Source: Azophilus sp026709365 (GTDB taxonomy: Bacteria > Pseudomonadota > Gammaproteobacteria > Pseudomonadales > Azotimanducaceae). From it: 64,000 nucleotides of DNA. Below the pieces are notes generated by a model. The model saw nothing but the letters and a program-made list of their open reading frames with translations. It did no database searches and was not told the DNA's origin. The stretch covers positions 1,178,001 to 1,242,000 of the forward strand of contig OZ241345.1 of NCBI GenBank assembly GCA_965200175.1. The letters run 5' to 3'. Shown here piece by piece: positions 7,654 through 16,315 of the stretch (its first letter is position 1; each line of letters starts with the position of its first letter). Made by a program: the position numbers and the translations under genes.

Positions 7654-8939
7654 GCCGGATCGTCGCGGTCAAGGGGCGTGAAGTGCTCGATTCCCGGGGC
7701 AATCCCACGGTGGAGGCGGAGGTGCGCACCGAGAGCGGTGGCGTCGGGCGCGCCATCACGCCATCGGGAGCTTCCACAGGCTCACGGGAAGCCCTTGAGC
7801 TCCGGGATGCGGACGCCGCCCGTTACTTGGGCCGCGGCGTTCTGCGGGCGGTCGCCGGCATAGCGGACCGGATCGCGCCCGCGGTGGTCGGCATGCGGGC
7901 GGAGGCGCAGCAGGCGCTTGACGACCGGCTGCGCGAACTCGACGGCACCGCCAACAAATCCGTGCTTGGCGCCAATGCGCTCCTGGCGGTGTCCTTGGCC
8001 GCCGCCAAGGCGGCGGCCCAAGATCGGGGCCGTCCCCTCTACGCCCACATCAACGAGTTGGCAGGCAGCCCGCGAATGCGGCTGCCGACGCCGATGATGA
8101 ACATTCTCAACGGCGGCGCCCACGCCAACAACAACGTGGACATTCAGGAGTTCATGGTGCTGCCGGTGTCGCAGTCCCGGTTTTCCGAGGCGCTGCGCTG
8201 CGGCGTGGAGGTCTTCCACCACTTGAAGGCCGTCCTGGCACAACGCGGCCTGACTACGGCGGTGGGTGACGAAGGCGGCTTTGCCCCGGACCTCGCCTCC
8301 AACGCCGAGGCCCTGGAGGCGATCGTCGAGGCCGTGCGCCGGGCGGGCTATGAGCCGGGGCGGGATCTGGTGCTTGGCTTGGACTGCGCCGCATCGGAGT
8401 TCCACAATGACGGGCGCTATGCGCTGGCCGGCGAGAACGTCCGCTACGACAGCGCTGGCTTCACCGGCTACCTGGCGGAATTGGCGGCTCGTTATCCGAT
8501 CGCCTCCATAGAGGACGGCATGGACGAGAGCGATTGGGCCGGATGGCGCTTGCTCACCGAAGCGCTCGGCGAGCGGGTGCAGTTGGTGGGCGATGATCTG
8601 TTCGTCACTGACACCTCCCTGCTGCGGCGCGGGATTGACAGCGGCGTCGCCAATGCCGTGCTCATCAAGCTCAACCAGATCGGCACCCTTTCGGAGACCT
8701 TGGACGCCATCCGCATGGCTCGCGAGGCGGGCTACGGCGTGGTCGTGTCGCACCGCTCGGGGGAGACCGAGGATGTGACCATCGCCGACCTCGCGGTCGG
8801 TGCCGGAGCCGGCCAGATCAAGACCGGCTCGCTATGCCGTTCCGATCGGGTGGCCAAGTACAACCAACTGCTGCGCATTGAGGAGGCGCTTGGCGGCGAT
8901 GCGCTGTACTTGGGCGGGGCCGAGGTCCGCAACGCGTGA
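7650..8939 (+). CDS. eno: Enolase (phosphopyruvate hydratase)
   Basis: This glycolytic enzyme converts 2-phosphoglycerate to phosphoenolpyruvate and may also belong to an RNA degradosome. The 429-aa protein starts at ATG 7650 (MSRIVAVKGREVLDSRGNPT), which overlaps the kdsA stop as ATGA. Family motifs include GASTGSREALELRD, the Mg/catalytic segment GDEGGFAPDL, SIEDGMDESDW, GDDLFVTD, LIKLNQIGT and the signature VVSHRSGETEDVTIADLAV. It makes the PEP that the upstream KdsA uses. Confidence 0.98.
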   Translation: MSRIVAVKGREVLDSRGNPTVEAEVRTESGGVGRAITPSGASTGSREALELRDADAARYLGRGVLRAVAGIADRIAPAVVGMRAEAQQALDDRLRELDGTANKSVLGANALLAVSLAAAKAAAQDRGRPLYAHINELAGSPRMRLPTPMMNILNGGAHANNNVDIQEFMVLPVSQSRFSEALRCGVEVFHHLKAVLAQRGLTTAVGDEGGFAPDLASNAEALEAIVEAVRRAGYEPGRDLVLGLDCAASEFHNDGRYALAGENVRYDSAGFTGYLAELAARYPIASIEDGMDESDWAGWRLLTEALGERVQLVGDDLFVTDTSLLRRGIDSGVANAVLIKLNQIGTLSETLDAIRMAREAGYGVVVSHRSGETEDVTIADLAVGAGAGQIKTGSLCRSDRVAKYNQLLRIEEALGGDALYLGGAEVRNA

Positions 8940-9214
8940 GGACGGTCGCCGCGCTGCTGCTGCTGCTGGTGCTTGGCCTGCAGTACCAATCCTGGTTTGG
9001 TGACAGCGGCTACTTCAAGGCGACGGCGCTGAAGGCCCAGTTGGAGGCCGAGGAGCGCCGCGCCGAGCTGCAGAGGCAGCGCAACCGCTTGCTGCGGGGC
9101 GAGGTGATGGCGCTGACCGGGAGCGATGCGGCGGTGGAGGCTCGGGCGCGCGCGGATCTGGGCATGATCAAGGATGGCGAGGTCTTCTACATCGTCACCG
9201 ACGAGCCGCGGTGA
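8936..9214 (+). CDS. ftsB: Cell division protein FtsB
   Basis: This 92-aa bitopic inner-membrane protein of the divisome forms the FtsQBL complex. One transmembrane helix (residues about 3-19, VAALLLLLVLGLQYQSWFG) is followed by a periplasmic coiled coil (LKAQLEAEERRAELQRQRNR) and a short conserved tail (ARADLGMIKDGEVFY). GTG 8936 overlaps the eno stop (GTGA). The eno-ftsB adjacency is the classic gammaproteobacterial order. IspD, often next, is absent here. Confidence 0.93.
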   Translation: MRTVAALLLLLVLGLQYQSWFGDSGYFKATALKAQLEAEERRAELQRQRNRLLRGEVMALTGSDAAVEARARADLGMIKDGEVFYIVTDEPR

Positions 9215-9873
9215 AAAGCTACGACTTGCATGGCATCGGCATGACGTCGGCGCGCAGTCGGGCGCGGCTGGTCAATCTGCTGGAACGCAAGCAAGTCACC
9301 CATTCAGGTGTGCTTGAAGCCTTCGCCGCGGTGCCCCGCCACATCTTCGTTGAGGAGGCGATGGCCCATCTCGCCTATCAGGACCGGGCCTTGCCCATCG
9401 GCCATGGCCAGACCATTTCCCAGCCGTTCACCGTGGCGGTGATGACCGCGGCGTTGCTGGAGTCGCCCAGGGACAGCGTGCTGGAAGTCGGCACCGGCTC
9501 GGGGTTCCAGACGGCCCTGCTGGCGCAGCTGTGCGCCAAGGTGTTCACGGTTGAGCGGATCAAGCCGCTGCTCGATCAGGCTAGGCGCCGCTTTGAGGCC
9601 CTGAAGATCCGCAACGTGTTCTCCAAGTTGGGCGACGGCTACGATGGCTGGGCGGACCAAGGCCCGTTTGGCGGCATTCTGGTCACCGCTGCGCCCCGCG
9701 CCGTGCCCCAGAGGCTGCTTGAGCAGCTCGACGTCGGCGGCCGCATGGTGGTTCCGGTGGGGGGCGACGGGAACCAGCGGTTGAAGGTCATCGACCGCAC
9801 TGGCCAAGGTTACGGGGAGCGGGAGGTGGACGGGGCGCGCTTCGTGCCCTTGGTCAAGGGTCTGCGGACCTGA
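9211..9873 (+). CDS. pcm: Protein-L-isoaspartate O-methyltransferase
   Basis: This enzyme uses SAM to methylate L-isoaspartyl residues and so starts their repair. The 220-aa protein has the SAM-binding motif VLEVGTGSGFQTALLAQL and family signatures PRHIFVEEAM, ALPIGHGQTISQPFTVAVM and GGILVTAAPRAVP. GTG 9211 overlaps the ftsB stop (GTGA). In many relatives the order is surE-pcm-nlpD. Here surE is missing and a DUF368 gene lies between pcm and nlpD. Confidence 0.96.
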   Translation: MKSYDLHGIGMTSARSRARLVNLLERKQVTHSGVLEAFAAVPRHIFVEEAMAHLAYQDRALPIGHGQTISQPFTVAVMTAALLESPRDSVLEVGTGSGFQTALLAQLCAKVFTVERIKPLLDQARRRFEALKIRNVFSKLGDGYDGWADQGPFGGILVTAAPRAVPQRLLEQLDVGGRMVVPVGGDGNQRLKVIDRTGQGYGEREVDGARFVPLVKGLRT

Positions 9874-9894
9874 TTGGCGTCCGGCCCTCCCGCC

Positions 9895-10827
9895 ATGCGC
9901 CACCAACCGACAGGGGAACGGGAGCCAACCCGGCGAGCGCTCTCGGCCGGCGGCGGACGCCGTCCTTGGGCCGGGCTGTTCGTCCGCGGCCTTGCCATGG
10001 GCGCAGTTGAGGTGGTGCCGGGCGTCTCCGGCGGAACCATTGCCTTTGTTACGGGCATTTACCGGGAACTGGTGGCGAGCTTGGCATCCTTCGGCCCGGC
10101 CACCATCGGCTGGTGCCTGACCGACCCCAAGCGCTTTTGGCGGCACCACAACCTGGCGTTCCTCACCTGCTTGGGGGCCGGCATGACGGTCAGTCTGTTG
10201 GCCTTCGCGCAGCTGGTCGATCATTGGCTGGCCAGTGCGCCGACCTTGGTCTGGGGGTTTTTCTTTGGCCTGATCCTCCATTCAGCCATCGACATTGGCC
10301 GCGCCCGAGCGCTGCGGCAACTGCTGCCGTTCGGCTTCGCCGGTGCTCTTTGCGGCGCCGCGGCAGGCTTGATCCAGCCCTTGGGCGTCGAGCCTGGGCC
10401 GCTGGCCCACCTGATCGGCGGCGCCTTGGCAGTGGGCGCTTGGCTGCTGCCGGCGGTGTCCGGCAGCTTCGTGCTGCTGCTGCTGGGTTTGTACGCTTCG
10501 GTGCTGGGCGCCCTGGCCGAATTCGATTGGCCGGTGCTGGCCATCTTCGCACTCGGCTGCGCATTTGGCGCAGCCCTGTTTTCGCGCTTCTTCCGCTGGT
10601 TGCTGGCACGGCGCTTCGAGGCGGTCATGAGCTTCCTGACCGGTTTGATGACGGGTGGCCTGCTGCGGCTTTGGCCTTGGCGCCATGAGGGGGCGCTGCT
10701 GACCCCAGCGGAGTGGGGACGGGCCACTGGAGCGGGGGAGGGCGATGTGGGCCTGGTCGTGGCCCTGATGGGGCTCGGTGCCGGCAGCCTGTGGCTGCTC
10801 ACCCGGATGCGATCGGCCGCGGAATGA
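9895..10827 (+). CDS. DUF368 family polyprenyl-phosphate transporter (PopT-like)
   Basis: This polytopic inner-membrane protein has 310 aa from ATG 9895, the first Met in frame after the TTG at 9874. The DUF368 signature is clear near the N-terminus (GLFVRGLAMGAVEVVPGVSGGTIAFVTGIYRELV). A second related segment, LLPAVSGSFVLLLLGLY, suggests the internal duplication known for the family. DUF368 proteins have been assigned as undecaprenyl-phosphate recycling transporters (PopT). The position next to nlpD, a cell-wall hydrolase activator, fits an envelope role. Function is inferred from the family. Confidence 0.85.
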   Translation: MRHQPTGEREPTRRALSAGGGRRPWAGLFVRGLAMGAVEVVPGVSGGTIAFVTGIYRELVASLASFGPATIGWCLTDPKRFWRHHNLAFLTCLGAGMTVSLLAFAQLVDHWLASAPTLVWGFFFGLILHSAIDIGRARALRQLLPFGFAGALCGAAAGLIQPLGVEPGPLAHLIGGALAVGAWLLPAVSGSFVLLLLGLYASVLGALAEFDWPVLAIFALGCAFGAALFSRFFRWLLARRFEAVMSFLTGLMTGGLLRLWPWRHEGALLTPAEWGRATGAGEGDVGLVVALMGLGAGSLWLLTRMRSAAE

Positions 10828-10830
10828 GGC

Positions 10831-11565
10831 ATGGGTTGCGGAACGGTCATGGGTCTTGGCGCAAGGTGCTTGGTGATTGTCGCCGCGCTCTGGTTCGCCG
10901 GCTGCGCCACCCAAGGCCGCGTTACGGTTGCCGAGCGCTCCTCGGGCACGGCTGAGCGCGCCCCGGCGTCCAAGGCCGCTCCGCGGCAGAGCGTGCATAC
11001 GGTCAAGCGCGGCGACACCCTCTATTCGATCAGCCGTTCAACCGGAGTGTCGGTGCGGACCCTGGCCCGATTGAACGGGCTGCGGCCACCCTACCGCATC
11101 TATCCCGGCCAGAAGCTGCGCTTGAAGGGGCGGGCGGTGGTGGCGAAGCCCCCTGCCAAAGCGCCGCCGAAGCCGTCCGCCAGCCGCGCGCCGACCAGCC
11201 AGGCGGGCGGCCTGACTTGGCGCTGGCCAACGACGGGCCGAGTGGTCAACGAATTCGGCGGCACCAACAAGGGCTTGGATTTTTCCGTGCAGCCCGGCAC
11301 CCAAATCCTGAGTGCCGCCGATGGCGAAGTGGTTTACGCCGGCGCGGGCTTGGCCGGGTTTGAGCGTCTGGTCATCGTGCGCCACAACGCCGAGTACCTG
11401 TCCGCCTACAGCCTCAACCAACCCATCCTCGTCAAGGAGAAGCAGCGCGTTAAGGGTGGCCAACCCATCGCCGCCATCAACGGCGGCGGCCGTGCCGCCC
11501 GGGCGCTGCACTTTGAGATCCGCAGGAACGGCAAGCCGATCAGCCCCCGTTCGGTGTTGAAGTGA
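10831..11565 (+). CDS. nlpD: NlpD-like lipoprotein, LysM + LytM (M23) domains
   Basis: This outer-membrane lipoprotein of 244 aa has a lipobox (LWFAGC), a LysM domain (VHTVKRGDTLYSISRSTGVSV ... YPGQKLRL, about residues 51-93), a Pro/Ala linker and a C-terminal LytM domain. The LytM domain reads GTNKGLDFS where active M23 peptidases have the first zinc His, so it is degenerate. This is typical of NlpD, which activates the amidase AmiC rather than cutting murein itself. ATG 10831 is used; ATG 10849 also gives the leader. It closes the pyrG operon and converges on fdxA. Confidence 0.9.
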   Translation: MGCGTVMGLGARCLVIVAALWFAGCATQGRVTVAERSSGTAERAPASKAAPRQSVHTVKRGDTLYSISRSTGVSVRTLARLNGLRPPYRIYPGQKLRLKGRAVVAKPPAKAPPKPSASRAPTSQAGGLTWRWPTTGRVVNEFGGTNKGLDFSVQPGTQILSAADGEVVYAGAGLAGFERLVIVRHNAEYLSAYSLNQPILVKEKQRVKGGQPIAAINGGGRAARALHFEIRRNGKPISPRSVLK

Positions 11566-11606
11566 GTAGTGCCCGCTCTGCGAGCGCGCCCACCCTTCGA
11601 GCAGGC

Positions 11607-11930
11607 CTACTCTTCGAGCAGGTGGCGCTTTTCCTTGACCTCGCGCCAATCGTCGGCGTCCGGCGGCGGATCCTGCTGCTCGGTGATGTTGGGCCAGCTT
11701 TCCGCCAAACGCTGGTTGAGCTCCAGGAAGTCCTGCTGATCCTCTGGCAGCTCGTCCTCGGAATAGATGGCTTCAACCGGGCATTCCGGTTCGCAAAGGG
11801 CGCAGTCGATGCACTCATCGGGATGAATGACCAACATGTTTGGCCCCTCATAGAAGCAATCGACCGGGCACACCTCCACGCAGTCGGTCAATTTGCACTT
11901 GATGCAGGCTTCGCCCACCACAAAGGTCAT
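11607..11930 (-). CDS. fdxA: 7Fe-8S ferredoxin FdxA
   Basis: This soluble 107-aa electron carrier has N-terminal MTFVVGEACIKCKLTDCVEVCPVDCF and CIDCALCEPECP, the Cys pattern for one [3Fe-4S] and one [4Fe-4S] cluster. The C-terminal tail (WREVKEKRHLLEE) is the conserved acidic/basic extension of gammaproteobacterial FdxA. ATG 11930 has GAGGAG 5-6 bases upstream on the minus strand. It is monocistronic and convergent with nlpD. Confidence 0.96.
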   Translation of the reverse strand: MTFVVGEACIKCKLTDCVEVCPVDCFYEGPNMLVIHPDECIDCALCEPECPVEAIYSEDELPEDQQDFLELNQRLAESWPNITEQQDPPPDADDWREVKEKRHLLEE

Positions 11931-12029
11931 GAACGGCTCCTCGCAAGTCAAAAGCGCGGTAGTTTAAGGGAATTGCCGACCTGACTCCAAATCGAGTTGG
12001 CCGCCCTCCGTCGCCGCTCCTTAACGAGC

Positions 12030-12857
12030 TCACCGCCGCCCAAGCCGAACGGGAATCAGCCGCGGGACGCTGGCTTGGTAGTTCCGGTAACTGGGATACT
12101 TGCCGCTTGAAATGGTTTCCGACAACTGAATGGAACCGTGGAGGAGCAGCGTCAGCAGCACGAATCCCCAGCCGGTCCAGTGCAGCCACTCCCCGGACGC
12201 CGTGACGGCGAAGAAGTACAGCGTCCACCACATGCCCAGTTCGCAGAGGTAGTTGGGGTGGCGGCTTTGGCGGTACAGGCCGCTGCGCAGGAAGGGCTCG
12301 GCCTGCTTGCCGCTTTGCAGCCTGCGCTTCTTGTGCTGCTGGAAGGCCCACATCTGCTCATCGGCGACCGTCTCGCCGATCAGGAAGACGAGGAACAGCG
12401 CTCCCAAGGCCACATCCATCCAAGTGAGGGCGGTTTCCCGCCATAGCCAGGCGGTGTGGATTGGAGCGCAGAACAGCCAGATCAGCAGCATCTGGCCCGG
12501 TGCGATGAAGGTGGCGTTTAACACCTGAAAGCCCACCGGGCCGGTGCGCTCCCTCACTATTGCCCAGCGGTAGTCCTCGCCGCCCTTGCGGTATCCGCCC
12601 TTGCGGGCGAAGTTGAAGGTCAGCCGCGCGCCCCACAGGGTGACTAGTCCGGCCATCAGATTCAGCCTGGCCGAATCGAAGTCCGCCGCCCCGGCCACCC
12701 ACAGGCAGTATATGGGCGGAGCAATGGACCATACGCGATCCACCCACGAGTATTCTCGGGTCAGCACGGAGAGCAGCCAGCACAGCGCCGCCAGCGCGAG
12801 GCAAAGGATCAGCATGTCGCCGAACGGGGTTCCGGCCAAGGGGTTGAGGTCAGTCAT
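12030..12857 (-). CDS. DUF1295 / steroid 5-alpha-reductase-like membrane protein
   Basis: This 275-aa polytopic membrane protein has about six or seven hydrophobic helices. The C-terminal signature GLYRQSRHPNYLCELGMWW, followed by a KYPSYRNYQASVPRLIPV tail, is that of the DUF1295/steroid 5-alpha-reductase C-terminal superfamily, which includes NADPH-dependent reductases and isoprenylcysteine methyltransferase relatives. ATG 12857 was chosen over 12908 because the preceding residues have no family character. Substrate is unknown. It stands alone between fdxA and the symporter genes. Confidence 0.8.
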   Translation of the reverse strand: MTDLNPLAGTPFGDMLILCLALAALCWLLSVLTREYSWVDRVWSIAPPIYCLWVAGAADFDSARLNLMAGLVTLWGARLTFNFARKGGYRKGGEDYRWAIVRERTGPVGFQVLNATFIAPGQMLLIWLFCAPIHTAWLWRETALTWMDVALGALFLVFLIGETVADEQMWAFQQHKKRRLQSGKQAEPFLRSGLYRQSRHPNYLCELGMWWTLYFFAVTASGEWLHWTGWGFVLLTLLLHGSIQLSETISSGKYPSYRNYQASVPRLIPVRLGRR

Positions 12858-12952
12858 CCTGCTGCTGGTTGATGTGAATTCAATGGGGTGCGCCGGTCCC
12901 GCGCCCAATCAACGAGGCCTGCCGTTCAAGTGGGCCTTGATGCGATTCACGC

Positions 12953-14728
12953 TCATCGGTGGTCGTGGGGCCGCTCCACGCCGGCGGGCACCCGGATGGC
13001 GGCGATGAGCGCCCTGACCGGCGCCGGCACGGCGGGGGAGAGGCGGCTGACGACCAGGGCGGTTGCGAAGTTCAGGGCGGCCCCCAGCGCGCCGATGCCC
13101 TCTGGAGAGATGCCGAACCACCAATGTCCGGCGTTGTTCCGCCCCGGTTCGATGAACTTGAAGTAGGCGATGTAGGCGAAGGTGAAGACCAGGCCCGCCA
13201 GCATGCCGGCGATGGCCCCCTCCTTGGTGGCGCGCTGGGAAAAGATGCCGAGCAGGATGGCCGGAAACAGCGATGCGGCGGCCAGGCCGAAGGCGAAGGC
13301 CACCACTTGCGCGACGAAGGCTGGCGGATTGATGCCCAGATAGCCCGCGACGACGATGGCGGTTGCCGCGGCGATGCGGGCGTAGCGCAACTCCTGCCGG
13401 TCGCTGAGGCCACGGGCCAAGGTCTTTTTCATCAGGTCGTGGGAAACCGAGGTGGAGATCACCAGCAGCAGTCCAGCCGCCGTGGACAGCGCCGCCGCCA
13501 AGCCGCCTGCCGCGACCAGCGCGATCACCCAGCCCGGCAGGGCGGCGATTTCCGGGTTGGCCAGCACCATGATGTCGCGGTCCACATAGACCTCGTTGGC
13601 GCTCGCGCCGGGGGGGTTGGCCAGCACCCGTTGGCCCTGTTCGCCACGCTCGCCGGTGAAGGCGGGCGGACCGTCGAAGGGCGCGCCGGGTGCGTATTGA
13701 ATGGCCCCGTCGGCGTTCTTGTCCTGCCAGCCGATCAGGCCGATGTCCTCCCAGCGCTTGAACCAGCCGGCCACTTCGGCGTAGGGCGCATCCTGCACCG
13801 TGTCGATGAAGTTCAGTCGGGCGAAGGCGCCGACCGCCGGCGCGGTGGTGTAGAGCAGGGCGATGAACAGCAGGGCGTAGCCGGCTGAACGCCGCGCATC
13901 GGAGACTTTGGGCACGGTGAAGAAGCGCACGATCACGTGCGGCAGCCCGGCGGTGCCGATCATCAGCGCCAGGGTGATGGCGAAGATGTCGATCATCGCC
14001 TTGCTGCCGTCCGTGTAGGCGCCAAAGCCCAGCTCCACCAGGGTTCGATCGAGCTTTTCCAGCACCATCAGCCCGCTGCCGTCGTTGACCGCGGCGCCCA
14101 GGCCGATCTGCGGAATGGGAATGTCGGTGATCAGCAGCGAAATGAAGATGGCGGGTACGAGGTAGGCGAAGATCAGCACGCAGTACTGGGCGACCTGCGT
14201 GTAGGTGATGCCCTTCATGCCGCCAAGCACCGCGTAGAAGAACACCACTGCCATGCCGATCGCCACGCCCCAGATGATGTCCACGTTGAGGAAGTGGCTG
14301 AAAACGATGCCGACGCCGCGCATCTGCCCGGCGACGTAAGTGAAGGACACCACGATCAGGCAGGCCACCGCCACCACCCGGGCGGCGTTGGAGTAGTAGC
14401 GGGCGCCGATGAAGTCCGGCACCGTGAACTCGCCGAACTTGCGCAGGTAAGGTGCCAGCAGCAGAGCCAGCAGCACGTAGCCGCCGGTCCAGCCCATCAG
14501 GTAAACGGCGCCGTCGTAGCCCATGAAGGCGATGATTCCGGCCATGGAGATGAATGAGGCCGCGCTCATCCAGTCGGCGGCGGTGGCCATGCCGTTGGCC
14601 ACTGGATGCACGCCGCCGCCGGCGACGTAGAACTCCCCGGTGGAAGTCGCCCGCGAGCGGACGGCGATGCCGATGTACAGGGCGAAGCTGCCCATGACGA
14701 ACAGATAGGTCAGCGCCTGCGCGTCCAT
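12953..14728 (-). CDS. Sodium:solute symporter, large subunit (ActP-like, VC_2705 subfamily)
   Basis: This 591-aa inner-membrane transporter of the SSS family has about 13 transmembrane segments. Its N-terminal region (GGGVHPVANGMATAADWMSAASFISMAG) carries the SSS core and resembles cation/acetate symporter ActP. ATG 14728 follows the small-subunit stop by 4 bases with GAGG upstream; ATG 14767 would overlap the small-subunit gene. Large subunits of this type are always paired with a DUF4212 small subunit, as here. Probable substrates are acetate or other short organic acids, by homology. Confidence 0.88.
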   Translation of the reverse strand: MDAQALTYLFVMGSFALYIGIAVRSRATSTGEFYVAGGGVHPVANGMATAADWMSAASFISMAGIIAFMGYDGAVYLMGWTGGYVLLALLLAPYLRKFGEFTVPDFIGARYYSNAARVVAVACLIVVSFTYVAGQMRGVGIVFSHFLNVDIIWGVAIGMAVVFFYAVLGGMKGITYTQVAQYCVLIFAYLVPAIFISLLITDIPIPQIGLGAAVNDGSGLMVLEKLDRTLVELGFGAYTDGSKAMIDIFAITLALMIGTAGLPHVIVRFFTVPKVSDARRSAGYALLFIALLYTTAPAVGAFARLNFIDTVQDAPYAEVAGWFKRWEDIGLIGWQDKNADGAIQYAPGAPFDGPPAFTGERGEQGQRVLANPPGASANEVYVDRDIMVLANPEIAALPGWVIALVAAGGLAAALSTAAGLLLVISTSVSHDLMKKTLARGLSDRQELRYARIAAATAIVVAGYLGINPPAFVAQVVAFAFGLAAASLFPAILLGIFSQRATKEGAIAGMLAGLVFTFAYIAYFKFIEPGRNNAGHWWFGISPEGIGALGAALNFATALVVSRLSPAVPAPVRALIAAIRVPAGVERPHDHR

Positions 14729-14732
14729 GGCC

Positions 14733-15050
14733 TCAGTCGGCCCCAGGTCGGCCGTCGTCAACGCCATCGCCGGTGACGCCGTCGTCGCTGACGCCGTGCT
14801 GGCGGTCGATGCGGCGCATGGCGGCGGCGTAGATGAAGATCAGCGCGACGAAGACGTAGATGCTGCCCTGCTGGGCCCACCAGAAGCCGAACTTGAAGCC
14901 GAAGAACTCGATTCGGTTGAGGGGCTCGGCCAGCAGGATGCCGAAGCCGAACGAGACGATGAACCAGATCGCCAGCAACAGGCCCATGAGCTTGAGGTTG
15001 GCGCGCCAATAGCGCCGGTGGTTGGCGTCGTCCAGAGGTTCTCGGCTCAT
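14733..15050 (-). CDS. DUF4212 sodium/substrate symporter small subunit
   Basis: This 105-aa protein has two transmembrane helices (LLLAIWFIVSFGFGILL and SIYVFVALIFIYAAAM). It starts with RRYWRANLKLMGLLLAIWF and contains FFGFKFGFWWAQQGSIYVF, the hallmark of the DUF4212 small subunit. The gene sits directly upstream of the large subunit and forms a two-gene operon with it. Confidence 0.92.
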   Translation of the reverse strand: MSREPLDDANHRRYWRANLKLMGLLLAIWFIVSFGFGILLAEPLNRIEFFGFKFGFWWAQQGSIYVFVALIFIYAAAMRRIDRQHGVSDDGVTGDGVDDGRPGAD

Positions 15051-15068
15051 GCTAGCATCCCGTCTGGG

Positions 15069-16004
15069 CTAGTCCGCCGCCCGCGCCGGAGCGCCGACTT
15101 CGGCGCGGATCGCCTGATGCAGCTCGCCGAGCTTGTCGATCATCGCATCGACGCTGCGAAAGCCCGCCTGAAAGATGGCCGTGGCGTTGAGCGCGATCCA
15201 CTCAAAGCCCATTTCAGCAACCTGGCCCGCCCGTTGCACGACCCGGCTGGGGTCGCTGTAGAAGCCTTTGCCAGCATCGTCCCGGGGCGGCATGCCGAGC
15301 ATCATCTGCAGGCCGATGCGGTTCGGGTCGCGGCCCGCCGCCTCAGCATGCCGGCGGATGGTCTCGATCATGCGCGCCGCCTGCTCGGGCGCTTCGATGG
15401 CGGGGGCCAGCCAGCCGTCGGCCAGTTCGCCGACGCGCTGCAGCGCCCGAGGTGCGCCGCCGCCCACCCAGATGGGCAGGCTGCCGCCTTGGGGCGGCTT
15501 CGGTTCCATGGCCATGGCGTCGGCTCGGTAGAACTCGCCTTGGAAATCGACCTGAGCGTCGCGCCAGTAGGCGCGGATCAGCTGGATGGCTTCGTCCATG
15601 CGCTGTCCCCGGTTGCTGAAGCCCTCGCCCAGGGCTTGGTACTCCGAAGCCTGCCAGCCGACCCCAACGCCCAAGCGGGCACGGCCGCCGGATAGCGTGT
15701 CCAAGGTGGCAAGCTGCTTGGCGACCAGCGTCGGCTGCCGCTGCGGCAGCACCAGCACCTCGGTGCCGAGGCCGATGCATTCGGTGACCGCGGCGGCGTA
15801 GGCGAGCGTCATCAACGCCTCCATGATCGGCATCTTGGGCGGATAGATGGGCGCGCCGCGGCCCTGTGTCGGGTAGCCCATGACCACATGGTCAAAGATG
15901 TCGAGCTGATCGAAGCCGATCCCCTCAATGGCCTGCGCCAGCCGGGCCACCGCCGCCGGCCCCTCCCGGTAGGCAACGCTTGGAAATTCAACCGATAGCT
16001 TCAT
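15069..16004 (-). CDS. LLM-class (luciferase-like) F420/FMN-dependent oxidoreductase
   Basis: This 311-aa TIM-barrel protein of the bacterial luciferase superfamily starts at ATG 16004 with GGAGG 6 bases upstream. Diagnostic segments are FDQLDIFDHVVMGYPTQGR, ECIGLGTEVLVLPQRQPTLVAKQLATLDTLSGGRARLGVGVGW and PPQGGSLPIWVGGGAPRALQRVGELADGWL. It resembles the TIGR03619-type F420-dependent group, but cofactor choice (F420 or FMN) cannot be read from sequence alone. The substrate is unknown. It is in line with the symporter genes, 18 bases upstream of DUF4212, so co-transcription is likely. Confidence 0.85.
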   Translation of the reverse strand: MKLSVEFPSVAYREGPAAVARLAQAIEGIGFDQLDIFDHVVMGYPTQGRGAPIYPPKMPIMEALMTLAYAAAVTECIGLGTEVLVLPQRQPTLVAKQLATLDTLSGGRARLGVGVGWQASEYQALGEGFSNRGQRMDEAIQLIRAYWRDAQVDFQGEFYRADAMAMEPKPPQGGSLPIWVGGGAPRALQRVGELADGWLAPAIEAPEQAARMIETIRRHAEAAGRDPNRIGLQMMLGMPPRDDAGKGFYSDPSRVVQRAGQVAEMGFEWIALNATAIFQAGFRSVDAMIDKLGELHQAIRAEVGAPARAAD

Positions 16005-16089
16005 GAATCCTCCACCCATCAAAAGAAAGCCACTCTAGCGGCGCTCGTCCGCTTGCGCCAGCCCGCGCGACCTGACGGTCGCGTAGGTG

Positions 16090-16152
16090 GTTTCGCGCAG
16101 AGTTTCGCATAGCGAAACTCCAACCGCCTCTCGCCCTCTGGGCGAGAGGCGC
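16090..16152 (+). repeat. Interspersed palindromic repeat, copy e (lacks leader)
   Basis: A shortened copy in which AGTTTCGC-ATA-GCGAAACT is preceded by GTTTCGCGC. It is followed by the hairpin GCCTCTCGCCC-TCT-GGGCGAGAGGC. It abuts copy f directly. Together they fill most of the divergent intergenic region 16005-16315. Confidence 0.8.
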
Positions 16153-16153
16153 C

Positions 16154-16253
16154 GTGTGCGGGATCAGAGACATCTCGGAACCTGACCCACGCGACGAGCG
16201 CGCGGAGTTTCGCGTCAGCGAAACTCCATCCGCGCCCGCGAAGCGGGCGCGCC
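16154..16253 (+). repeat. Interspersed palindromic repeat, copy f
   Basis: A complete copy. The leader GTGTGCGGGATCAGAGACAT and CTCGGAACCTGACCC precede GGAGTTTCGC-GTCA-GCGAAACTCC, in the four-base-loop subtype. The terminal hairpin is GCGCCCGC-GAA-GCGGGCGC. It ends one base before the -35 box of the next gene. Confidence 0.85.
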
Positions 16254-16254
16254 G

Positions 16255-16284
16255 TTGGCCGCAGCAGAGCAAGCAGCCTATACT
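16255..16284 (+). promoter_or_regulatory. Candidate sigma-70 promoter for the coiled-coil nuclease-like gene
   Basis: TTGGCC (16255-16260) and TATACT (16279-16284) are separated by 18 bases. They lie about 30 bases upstream of ATG 16316. The -10 box is strong, and the -35 box begins just after the repeat hairpin. Confidence 0.45.
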
Positions 16285-16315
16285 GGTCCGCAAATCCAAA
16301 CGAAGATCGCTGGTT

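Noticed and set aside
11566..11606. Partial second hairpin of the repeat between nlpD and fdxA
   Set aside because: GCCCGCTCTGCGAGCGCGC is similar to the terminal hairpin but lacks the main palindrome. It may be chance.
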